This document shows positions 33,878 through 42,122 of a stretch of 64,000 nt of DNA, piece by piece (within the stretch, counting starts at the first letter, position 1; each line of letters opens with the position of its first letter). A model generated the notes under the pieces. That model was not told where the DNA came from. It searched no databases and saw nothing but the letters and a program-made list of their open reading frames with translations. The DNA is from Streptomyces fulvoviolaceus (GTDB lineage: Bacteria; Actinomycetota; Actinomycetes; Streptomycetales; Streptomycetaceae): the NCBI RefSeq assembly GCF_000718165.1, contig NZ_JOEY01000002.1, forward strand, positions 186,001 through 250,000, given 5' to 3'. The position numbers and the translations under genes were made by a program.

Positions 33878-34983
33878 TGTCCGCCTGCCACAGCGTTCAC
33901 AGAGGCTGCGACGTAGTCCAACTCGCCCTGAGACAGGCTTGGGTGGACTGGCAACGACAGGACCTCGGCAGCTGCCCGTTCGGTCTCCGGCAGGCCCCAG
34001 GAACGATTCGTCTGATCTCGCTCCCGGTACGGTTTCAGTTTGTGGATCGGGGTCGGGTAGTACACACCGCTTCCCACGTTGCGCTCGGCCAGCGCCTCCT
34101 GCACAGCGTTTCTGTCCCCAGGGACACGAATCGTGTACTGGTGGTAGACGTGCCGCACGTTCTCTGCGGCAGGCGGCACCCCTACGCCGATCAGAGCGGT
34201 GTCGAGGAACGCTGCGTTCGCACAGCGCTGTTCGGTCCATCCCGGCAACTTCTTCAGCTGTTCGCGGCCGATGGCGGCGGCCACGTCGGTCATGCGCATG
34301 TTGCCGCCGACGATCTCGTTGGCGTACCGCTCGATCATTCCCTGGTTGCGTAACAGCCGGAGATGTCGCGCCAGTTCGGCATCAGGGGTGGTGACCATGC
34401 CGCCTTCCAAGGCATGCATGTTCTTGGTGGGATAGAAGCTGAAACAGCCCGCCGAACCGAAGGATCCAACCGGCTGCCCATTCAGCGCGGCACCATGTGC
34501 CTGGGCGGCGTCCTCGACGAGAGCGAGGCCATGCCGCCCGGCGATACCCGTCAACTGATCCATCGCGGCTGGATGCCCGTACAGGTGGACGGGCATGATC
34601 GCGGCGGTGCGCGGTGTGATCGCGGCTTCCACCACGTCCGGGTCGATGCAGAAGCTGCCGGCCTCGATGTCGACGAAGACGGGCTCGGCGCCGACCAGCC
34701 GTACGGCGTTGGCCGATGCGGCGAAGGAGAACGACGGTAAGACGACCTCGTCTCCGCGGCCTATGCCCAACGCCAAGAGCGTCAGCTGCAACGCGGAGGT
34801 GCCCGAGTTCACCGCCACACAGTGGAGACCCGATACCAACTTCGAGAACTCCTCCTCGAAGGCGGCCACTTCACGTCCCTGCACAACATGACCGCTGCGC
34901 AGCACGCGCACCGCGGCTTCGACCTCTTCCTCGCCGATGACCGGACGCGCAGCGGGTATGAACTCCTGCCCAACGCCTCGCAT
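33874..34983 (-). CDS. DegT/DnrJ/EryC1 sugar aminotransferase (WbpE-like)
   Basis: A 369-residue PLP-dependent sugar aminotransferase: SGTSALQLTLLALGIGRGDEV, PVHLYGHPAAMD, VEDAAQAHGA, and CFSFYPTKNMHALEGGMV with the PLP-binding Lys. In the operon it fits WbpE, which puts an amino group on the 3-keto sugar from the oxidoreductase. Start chosen with GGGGGGAG six bases upstream; first gene of the operon. The 35016-35057 stretch upstream carries a 9-bp inverted repeat (CTCAACCGG/CCGGTTGAG). Confidence 0.85.
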   Translation of the reverse strand: MRGVGQEFIPAARPVIGEEEVEAAVRVLRSGHVVQGREVAAFEEEFSKLVSGLHCVAVNSGTSALQLTLLALGIGRGDEVVLPSFSFAASANAVRLVGAEPVFVDIEAGSFCIDPDVVEAAITPRTAAIMPVHLYGHPAAMDQLTGIAGRHGLALVEDAAQAHGAALNGQPVGSFGSAGCFSFYPTKNMHALEGGMVTTPDAELARHLRLLRNQGMIERYANEIVGGNMRMTDVAAAIGREQLKKLPGWTEQRCANAAFLDTALIGVGVPPAAENVRHVYHQYTIRVPGDRNAVQEALAERNVGSGVYYPTPIHKLKPYRERDQTNRSWGLPETERAAAEVLSLPVHPSLSQGELDYVAASVNAVAGGQ

Positions 34984-35015
34984 GGAGCTCCCCCCATTCA
35001 CGGCAGCCACTGACT

Positions 35016-35057
35016 CTCAACCGGCTACGACCTCTTTCGGATACCCGCCCGGTTGAG
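35016..35057 (-). promoter_or_regulatory. inverted repeat upstream of the sugar operon
   Basis: CTCAACCGG (35016-35024) and CCGGTTGAG (35049-35057), perfect 9-bp arms 24 bases apart, 33-74 bases before the aminotransferase start. Could be an operator or part of the promoter; it could also mark the island edge. Confidence 0.4.
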
Positions 35058-35126
35058 CCGAGCATGACAGGTCATCCTGGCTGGACTCGCATTAGATCAC
35101 TGTCTGACTCAGGCAGTCATGCTGCT

Positions 35127-35160
35127 GCGGGCGGCACCCGTCGACACAGACGCCGCCCGC
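35127..35160 (-). terminator. hairpin after the old yellow enzyme gene
   Basis: GCGGGCGGC ... GCCGCCCGC, 9-bp stem with a 16-base loop, 12 bases past the stop of the 35172 gene on the minus strand. Confidence 0.55.
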
Positions 35161-35171
35161 CGCACATACGC

Positions 35172-36302
35172 TCAGCTAAGTGTCGCCAGCGCCGAAGCCT
35201 CGTACGGCGCCAGCTCCTCGAAGCGGCCGTCCAGTACCTTCGCCGCCCACTGCGGGTCCTGCAGCAGCGCGCGGCCCACGGCCACCAGGTCGAACTCCTC
35301 GCGCTCCAGGCTGTCGAGGAGGTCGTCGATGCCCTTGACCGGGGAGCCCTCGCCGGCGAAACCGCGGAGGAAGTCGCCGTCGAGGCCGACCGAGCCGACG
35401 GTGATCGTCGTCTTGCCCGTGAGCTTCTTCGTCCAGCCCGCGAGGTTGAGGTCGGAACCGTCGAACTCGGGGAGCCAGTAGCGGCGGGTGGAGGCGTGGA
35501 AGGCGTCGACGCCGGCCGCGGACAGGGGCGCGAGGACGGCCTCCAGCTCCTGCGGGGTCTCGGCGAGACGGGCGCGGTACGCCTCCTGCTTCCACTGCGA
35601 GTAGCGGAAGATGATCGGGAAGTCCGGGGAGACCGTCTCGCGGACCGCCGCCACGATCTCCGCCGCGAACTTCGTGCGGGCGACCGGGTCGCCGCCGTAG
35701 GAGTCCGTACGGCGGTTGGTGCCCTCCCACAGGAACTGGTCGAGCAGGTAGCCGTGGGCGCCGTGGAGTTCGACCCCGTCGAAGCCGATGCGCTCGGCGG
35801 CGGCCGCGGCCTCGGCGAACGCGCCGATGACGTCATCCAGGTCGCGCTGGGTCATCGCCTTGCCGGTGGGCTCGTCGGCGCCGATGCGCAGGCCGGAGGG
35901 GCCCACGGCGGGGGCGTCGGCGTAGGGCGGCTGGCCCTGCTCGCGGACCATGCCGATGTGCCACAGCTGCGGGACGATCGTGCCGCCCGCCGCGTGCACC
36001 TCCTCGGCCACCTTCGCCCAGCCCGCCAGCTGCTCCTCGCCGTGGAAGCGCGGGATGCTGTCGCTCTGCCCCGCCGAGTCGTGGCCGACGTACGTGCCCT
36101 CGGTGACGATCAGGCCGACGCCCGCGGCCGCACGGCGGGAGTAGTACGACGCCACGTCCGCGCCGGGGACGCCGCCCGGCGAGAAGGCGCGGGTCATGGG
36201 CGCCATCGCGATGCGGTTCGGGACGGTCAGGCCGTTGATGGTGGTCGGCCGGGAGAGGATCCGGGCCGCCCGGGAGGTGGGCTCGGCGGAGATGGCGGTC
36301 AC
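35172..36302 (-). CDS. NADH:flavin oxidoreductase (old yellow enzyme family)
   Basis: A 376-residue FMN ene-reductase: NRIAMAPMTRAFSPGGVP at the N-terminus, LIVTEGTYVGHDSAGQ, VPQLWHIG, FDGVELHGAHGYLLDQFLW (with the catalytic H/H pair) and DLVAVGRALLQDP for FMN phosphate binding. Reduces activated C=C bonds of enals, enones or nitro compounds with NAD(P)H; natural substrate unknown. GTG with GAGGAG 9 bases upstream. It marks the return to core genome after the island. Confidence 0.9.
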   Translation of the reverse strand: MTAISAEPTSRAARILSRPTTINGLTVPNRIAMAPMTRAFSPGGVPGADVASYYSRRAAAGVGLIVTEGTYVGHDSAGQSDSIPRFHGEEQLAGWAKVAEEVHAAGGTIVPQLWHIGMVREQGQPPYADAPAVGPSGLRIGADEPTGKAMTQRDLDDVIGAFAEAAAAAERIGFDGVELHGAHGYLLDQFLWEGTNRRTDSYGGDPVARTKFAAEIVAAVRETVSPDFPIIFRYSQWKQEAYRARLAETPQELEAVLAPLSAAGVDAFHASTRRYWLPEFDGSDLNLAGWTKKLTGKTTITVGSVGLDGDFLRGFAGEGSPVKGIDDLLDSLEREEFDLVAVGRALLQDPQWAAKVLDGRFEELAPYEASALATLS

Positions 36303-36420
36303 GTGGGGGTACTCCTCGGTATGTGCATACGCATAGACACTACCCAGGTGCCAACCGCCCCGTCCGTCACTCCATTTCCGGGCGCCCTGTGATCCCGGAC
36401 ACGCCAGCCGGACACGCCAG

Positions 36421-36457
36421 AGGGCGGCACCCCGGTCGGAACCGGAAGTGCCGCCCT
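36421..36457 (-). terminator. groEL terminator
   Basis: AGGGCGGCAC ... GTGCCGCCCT, 10-bp outer stem enclosing a second CCGGTCGGAACCGG stem, about 30 bases after the groEL stop. Confidence 0.75.
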
Positions 36458-36487
36458 CGGCAAGGACGTTGATCAACCAGAGGTCGA

Positions 36488-38224
<1,737 letters not shown>

Positions 38225-38243
38225 TCACCGACCCGGTCCTTCG

Positions 38244-38270
38244 TTGTCACTCTCACCTTCAGAGTGCTAA
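38244..38270 (-). promoter_or_regulatory. CIRCE operator, proximal
   Basis: On the minus strand TTAGCACTC-N9-GAGTGACAA; consensus TTAGCACTC-N9-GAGTGCTAA, two mismatches in the right arm. Bound by HrcA to repress groEL. Nine bases separate it from the distal copy. Confidence 0.85.
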
Positions 38271-38279
38271 CGCCAATGA

Positions 38280-38306
38280 TTAGCACTCGCCCCCTGCGAG
38301 TGCAAG
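38280..38306 (-). promoter_or_regulatory. CIRCE operator, distal
   Basis: On the minus strand CTTGCACTC-N9-GAGTGCTAA; two mismatches in the left arm. With the proximal copy it forms a double HrcA operator. Confidence 0.8.
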
Positions 38307-38375
38307 CGCCTCCCGGGGATCGGGCAGCCGCCGCAGGGGTTCCGCGGGGGTCCTGGGGAGTCCCGGACATGCCGA

Positions 38376-38415
38376 AGGGCCCGTACCCATGACTCCCCAT
38401 GGGGTACGAGCCCTC
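38376..38415 (-). terminator. csp terminator
   Basis: AGGGC-CCGTACCC ... GGGGTACG-AGCCCT, an interrupted 11-12 bp stem about 45 bases past the csp stop on the minus strand. Confidence 0.6.
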
Positions 38416-38459
38416 CGAAGAAGAACGAAGAACGACGCTGTTGTTACCCGGCGCGTGCT

Positions 38460-38666
38460 TCAGCCTGTCGCAAGACGGACCATGTCCGCCTGCGGCCCCT
38501 TCTGACCCTGCGAGATCTCGAAATCGACCCGCTGGCCCTCTTCAAGGGTGCGGTAACCGTCCATCTGGATCGCGCTGTAGTGGACGAATACATCCGCACC
38601 ACCGTCGACCGCGATGAAGCCGTACCCCTTCTCCGCGTTGAACCACTTGACGGTGCCCTGAGCCAT
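38460..38666 (-). CDS. cold-shock protein
   Basis: A 68-residue canonical Csp: [31 protein letters not shown] holds both RNA-binding motifs. It acts as an RNA chaperone in the cytoplasm. GGGGAG lies 8 bases before the ATG. It sits just upstream of groEL2 in the same direction but has its own terminator, so is transcribed alone. A perfect palindrome lies at 38732-38747 in its upstream region. Confidence 0.97.
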   Translation of the reverse strand: MAQGTVKWFNAEKGYGFIAVDGGADVFVHYSAIQMDGYRTLEEGQRVDFEISQGQKGPQADMVRLATG

Positions 38667-39019
38667 GCCTAACTCCCCTATTACTGGCCCTTGCACAGAT
38701 CCACACTTCGCGGATCCGGGTCAGACCTCACCCCCCAACGTTGGGGGCGTGCGCCGGAACGCGTCGACCGCGGCCGAATGTATCTGTCCAACTGCCGTCT
38801 GCAACAGGTCAATCGGACGAGAATTCTGGGCAAGACCAGTCAGGAATGTACGGAGACTTCGCCCGAATTCAGGGCAAGTCGGGCCTCACAAAAGGAGCAT
38901 AAGACGCGAAAGACTCGCACACTTTGGCTACTTCTCGTCGCATGCGGAGCCAGTTCTCATATGCGTCTGGCATGGAGAAAGCAGCTGGTTCCCCAACTGT
39001 ACCGCGCTCAACCATACAG
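38667..39019. other. gene-free region upstream of csp
   Basis: About 350 bases, unusually A/T-rich for this genome. Contains the palindrome CCCCCAACGTTGGGGG (38732-38747), about 70 bases before the csp start. A 123-codon frame on the plus strand has poor codon use and no homology I recognise. The region may be a long cold-responsive 5' leader for csp and/or a small RNA ending at the 39020 hairpin. Confidence 0.5.
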
Positions 39020-39056
39020 AATTGCCCCCTCCGCTTCTCTCACGGAGGGGGCAATT
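39020..39056. terminator. 14-bp perfect stem, bidirectional terminator
   Basis: AATTGCCCCCTCCG-cttctctca-CGGAGGGGGCAATT. It lies 40 bases past the stop of the sulfur-carrier gene (minus strand), and could equally end a plus-strand small RNA. Confidence 0.75.
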
Positions 39057-39095
39057 GCTTGAACTCTTGGTAACCGGAATTACCGAGGGTAACAA

Positions 39096-39371
39096 TCAGC
39101 CGCCGGCGACGGCCGGGATGATCGAGACGCCCGCACCGTCCGGGGTCGCCGTCTCCAGCCCCTGCTCGAACCGGACGTCGTCGTCATTCACGTACACATT
39201 GACGAACCGCCGCAGCTTGCCCTGGTCGTCGAGGACCCGGGCGGCGATCCCGTTGTGGTTCTTCTCGAGATCGGCGATGACCTCGGCGAGAGTCGCACCT
39301 TCGGCGGCGACCTCGGCCTTCCCGCCGGTGTAGGTACGCAGGATGGTGGGGATGCGGACGTTGACGCTCAC
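39096..39371 (-). CDS. MoaD/ThiS-family sulfur-carrier protein
   Basis: A 91-residue ubiquitin-fold protein ending in Gly-Gly (IPAVAGG), the site that is adenylated and thiocarboxylated to carry sulfur. RFVNVYVNDDDVRFEQGLETATPDGAGVSIIPAVAGG is the family's C-terminal half. GTG with GGAGG 8 bases upstream. It follows thrC by 88 bases across a family A repeat. CysO-like roles in sulfur amino-acid synthesis or a moonlighting MoaD role are both possible. Confidence 0.88.
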   Translation of the reverse strand: MSVNVRIPTILRTYTGGKAEVAAEGATLAEVIADLEKNHNGIAARVLDDQGKLRRFVNVYVNDDDVRFEQGLETATPDGAGVSIIPAVAGG

Positions 39372-39396
39372 GATGAAACCTCCGGTCGGGTAAACG

Positions 39397-39450
39397 CCCC
39401 TCAGGGGCGCGGGGAACTGCGCGACCAGCCCCCGCGGCCCGCAGACGAAC
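39397..39450 (-). repeat. dispersed repeat, family A
   Basis: CGCCCCTCAGGGGCGCGGGG ... GCGACCAGCCCCCGCGGCCC: the reverse of the 5261 copy, lying between thrC and the sulfur-carrier gene. Confidence 0.75.
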
Positions 39451-39459
39451 AACTACCTC

Positions 39460-40740
39460 TTATGCAAGTCCGGCCTCACGGAACGACTCCAGGTTGGGGC
39501 GAATCGTCGCACTGAGCCCCGTACCCGCCACCGCGTCCAGCGTCTTGAGACCGTCACCGGTGTTGAGGACGACCGTGGTCAGGGTCGGGTCCAGCAGACC
39601 ATTCTCGATCAGCTTCTTCGCGACACCCACGGTCACCCCACCAGCAGTCTCCGCGAAGATGCCTTCCGTACGCGCCAGCAACTTGATCGCATCGACGACC
39701 TGCTCGTCGTTCACGTCCTCCACCGCACCACCCGTACGACGGGCGATGTCGAGGACGTAGGGACCATCCGCCGGGTTACCGATCGCCAGCGACTTCGCGA
39801 TCGTGTTCGGCTTCTGCGGCCGGACGACGTCGTGCCCCGCCTTGTAGGCGACGGACACCGGGGAGCAGCCCTCGGCCTGCGCGCCGAAGATCTTGTACGG
39901 CTTGTCCTCGACGAGCCCGAGCTTGATCAGCTCCTGCAGACCCTTGTCGATCTTCGTGAGCTGCGAGCCGGAGGCGATCGGGACGACCAGCTGGTCCGGC
40001 AGCTGCCAGCCGAGCTGCTCGCAGATCTCGTACGCCAGCGTCTTGGAGCCCTCGGCGTAGTACGGCCGCAGGTTGACGTTGACGAAGCCCCAGCCCTCGC
40101 CGGCCGGGTCGCCGATCAGCTCGGAGCAGAAGCGGTTCACGTCGTCGTAGTTGCCCTCGATGCCGACGAGCTCGCCGCCGTAGACCGCGGCCATGACGAC
40201 CTTGCCCTGTTCCAGGTCGTGCGGGATGAACACGCAGGACCGGAAGCCGGCGCGGGCGGCAGCGGCGCCGACGGCGCCGGCCAGGTTGCCGGTCGAGGAG
40301 CAGCTCAACGTCGTGAAGCCGAAGGCCCTCGCGGCCTCGATGGCCTGGGCGACGACGCGGTCCTTGAAGGAGTGCGTCGGGTTGCCGGAGTCGTCCTTCA
40401 CATACAGACCGCCGGTCACGCCGAGCTCGCGGGCCAGGTTGTCGGCCTTGACGAGCTGGGTCCAGCCGGGGTTGATGTTGGGCTTGTCGGCCACGTCCGC
40501 GGGGACGGGCAGCAGCGGCGCGTAGCGCCAGATGTTCGCGGGTCCCGCCTCGATCTGCTTGCGGAGCTCCTCGGTGTCGTAGGCCGAGAAGTCGTACGCG
40601 ATCTCGAGCGGGCCGAAACACTCCTCGCAGGCGAAGACCGGACCGAGGGGGACGCGGTGGCCGCATTCGCGGCACGAGAGCGCCGCGGCGGGTCCCAGAT
40701 CGACGGAGTTCGTGGTGCTTGCAACAGTCTGCGCAGCCAT
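39460..40740 (-). CDS. thrC: threonine synthase
   Basis: A 426-residue PLP enzyme: O-phospho-L-homoserine + water to L-threonine + phosphate. N-terminal cysteine-rich part CRECG ... CEECFGPLEIAYDF, then the PLP lysine in NPTHSFKDR, the SCSSTGNLAGAVGAAAARAG phosphate loop, and VVLNTGDGLKT. Full length. AAAGGG lies 10 bases before the ATG. A SAM riboswitch precedes it, so its synthesis responds to methionine/SAM supply. Confidence 0.95.
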   Translation of the reverse strand: MAAQTVASTTNSVDLGPAAALSCRECGHRVPLGPVFACEECFGPLEIAYDFSAYDTEELRKQIEAGPANIWRYAPLLPVPADVADKPNINPGWTQLVKADNLARELGVTGGLYVKDDSGNPTHSFKDRVVAQAIEAARAFGFTTLSCSSTGNLAGAVGAAAARAGFRSCVFIPHDLEQGKVVMAAVYGGELVGIEGNYDDVNRFCSELIGDPAGEGWGFVNVNLRPYYAEGSKTLAYEICEQLGWQLPDQLVVPIASGSQLTKIDKGLQELIKLGLVEDKPYKIFGAQAEGCSPVSVAYKAGHDVVRPQKPNTIAKSLAIGNPADGPYVLDIARRTGGAVEDVNDEQVVDAIKLLARTEGIFAETAGGVTVGVAKKLIENGLLDPTLTTVVLNTGDGLKTLDAVAGTGLSATIRPNLESFREAGLA

Positions 40741-40759
40741 GGAGGCGAGGCCCTTTCTC

Positions 40760-40902
40760 CTCATCTTCCTCACGACGCATCTCGCCGTGAGACGGATTTG
40801 GCACCTTCCCTAGCCGGGAGCCTCGCCACGTCAACGTGACAAGACCGGCTGGAGGGTTGCCGGGGCTTCAACGGGCCGTATCCCTCTGCCCCTCTGGATG
40901 AG
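40760..40902 (-). promoter_or_regulatory. SAM riboswitch (SAM-I/SAM-IV clan) in the thrC leader
   Basis: On the minus strand the leader contains CUCAUCCAGAGGGGCAGAGG, then GGCCCGUUGAAGCCCCGGCAACC and GGGAAGGUGCCAAAUCC, which are the core signatures of S-box riboswitches. P1 would pair CUCAUC (40902-40897) with GAUGAG (40765-40760). The ribosome site AAAGGG begins right after P1, suggesting translational control. No long terminator helix is evident. Confidence 0.85.
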
Positions 40903-41071
40903 CGGTATTCGATTGTGTACGCCGACGGCCCCCGACATGCGATGGTCATCAGCGTTGTTCAAGACTGTAACCGAAGGCCAGGACAGTTGAGTGAGCCGTC
41001 CGAACCGCGAGATGGATCACGCACCCTAAGTGATCGCCGCTCGCCGAGAGAACGCAGAGGAGCCGCGCACT

Positions 41072-42016
41072 GTGCTGAACGAAGTCGAGCGCTGGCTGGC
41101 CAGCCGATCCTGGTCCGTGACCGATCGCCCGCTCCACCGGATCATGGCCGCGAAGCGCAGCAAGGGGCAGACGGTCAGTGTCGTCCTGCCTGCGCTCAAC
41201 GAGGAGGAGACGGTCGGTGACATAGTCGCCGTGATCCGTCACGACCTCATGCAGCAGGTCCCGCTCGTCGACGAGATCGTCGTCGTCGACTCGGGATCGA
41301 CCGATCGTACGTCCGAAGTGGCCGCCGCCGCCGGGGCCCGGGTCGTCCACCGCGACGACATCCTCCCCCGCCTTCCGGCCGCCCCCGGCAAGGGCGAGGT
41401 GCTGTGGCGCTCGCTCCTTGTCACCAGCGGTGACATCGTCTGCTTCATCGACGCCGACCTGAAGGAGTTCTCCTCGGACTTCGTCTCCGGCATCGTCGGC
41501 CCGCTGCTCACCGATCCCGAGGTCGACCTGGTCAAGGGCATGTACGACCGCCCGCTGGGCGGCGCCGCCGGCCAGGGCGGCCGGGTCACCGAGCTCATGG
41601 CGCGTCCGCTGCTGAACATGCACTGGCCGCAGCTGGCCGGTTTCGTGCAGCCGCTCGGCGGCGAGTACGCGGCCCGCCGCTCGCTCCTCGAGCAGCTGCC
41701 GTTCCCGGTGGGATACGGCGTCGAGCTCGGGATGCTGGTCGACGCCCTGCATCTCGTGGGCCTCGACGCGCTCGCCCAGGTCGACGTCGGTGTGCGCAAG
41801 CACCGGCACCAGGACGGGCAGGCGCTGGGCCGGATGTCCGCCGCGATCTACCGCACGGCCCAGCTCCGGCTGGCCCGCGGGCACCTCATCCGTCCCTCCC
41901 TCACCCAGTTCGAGCGGGGCGAGGACGGCTTCGAGCCGCGTACGTACTCCGTGGACACGGAGGAGCGGCCGCCGATGGTGGAGATCGCGGAGTACGCGGA
42001 GCGCAAGGTCGCCTGA
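41072..42016 (+). CDS. gpgS: glucosyl-3-phosphoglycerate synthase
   Basis: A 314-residue GT81 glycosyltransferase: UDP- or ADP-glucose + 3-phosphoglycerate to glucosyl-3-phosphoglycerate, first step to glucosylglycerate. VSVVLPALNEEETVGDIV (about 35-52), DEIVVVDSGSTDRT, DADLKEF (metal-binding DxD-like), GGEYAARRSLLEQLPFPVGYGVELGMLVD match GpgS. GTG with AGAGGAG 10 bases upstream. Glucosylglycerate is a compatible solute, thematically close to the trehalose genes that follow. Confidence 0.9.
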   Translation: MLNEVERWLASRSWSVTDRPLHRIMAAKRSKGQTVSVVLPALNEEETVGDIVAVIRHDLMQQVPLVDEIVVVDSGSTDRTSEVAAAAGARVVHRDDILPRLPAAPGKGEVLWRSLLVTSGDIVCFIDADLKEFSSDFVSGIVGPLLTDPEVDLVKGMYDRPLGGAAGQGGRVTELMARPLLNMHWPQLAGFVQPLGGEYAARRSLLEQLPFPVGYGVELGMLVDALHLVGLDALAQVDVGVRKHRHQDGQALGRMSAAIYRTAQLRLARGHLIRPSLTQFERGEDGFEPRTYSVDTEERPPMVEIAEYAERKVA

Positions 42017-42109
42017 ACGGGCCCCGTTCCCCGCGTTACGGGCTGCTACCTGCCGTATACGGCGAGGCAGCCGGGACCGGCCGAACGTTTGAGTGTTTAC
42101 GGGCCGGGC

Positions 42110-42122
42110 TAGGTTGAGGCGT
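42110..42122 (+). promoter_or_regulatory. leaderless -10 box of otsA
   Basis: TAGGTT at 42110-42115 followed by 7 bases and the ATG of otsA, with no ribosome-binding site. Fits an actinobacterial leaderless transcript. Confidence 0.5.

Noticed and set aside
31501..34300. Sugar operon as part of an antibiotic gene cluster
   Set aside because: No polyketide, peptide, glycosyltransferase, resistance or regulator genes lie beside it; a stand-alone UDP-sugar cassette explains it better.
38262..38288. GAGTGCTAA-N9-TTAGCACTC as a single operator
   Set aside because: This is the inverse of CIRCE; it arises from the inner arms of two adjacent true CIRCE elements.
38691..39062. 123-codon plus-strand ORF upstream of csp
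   Set aside because: Poor codon use for this genome, no ribosome site, and it runs into the terminator hairpin.
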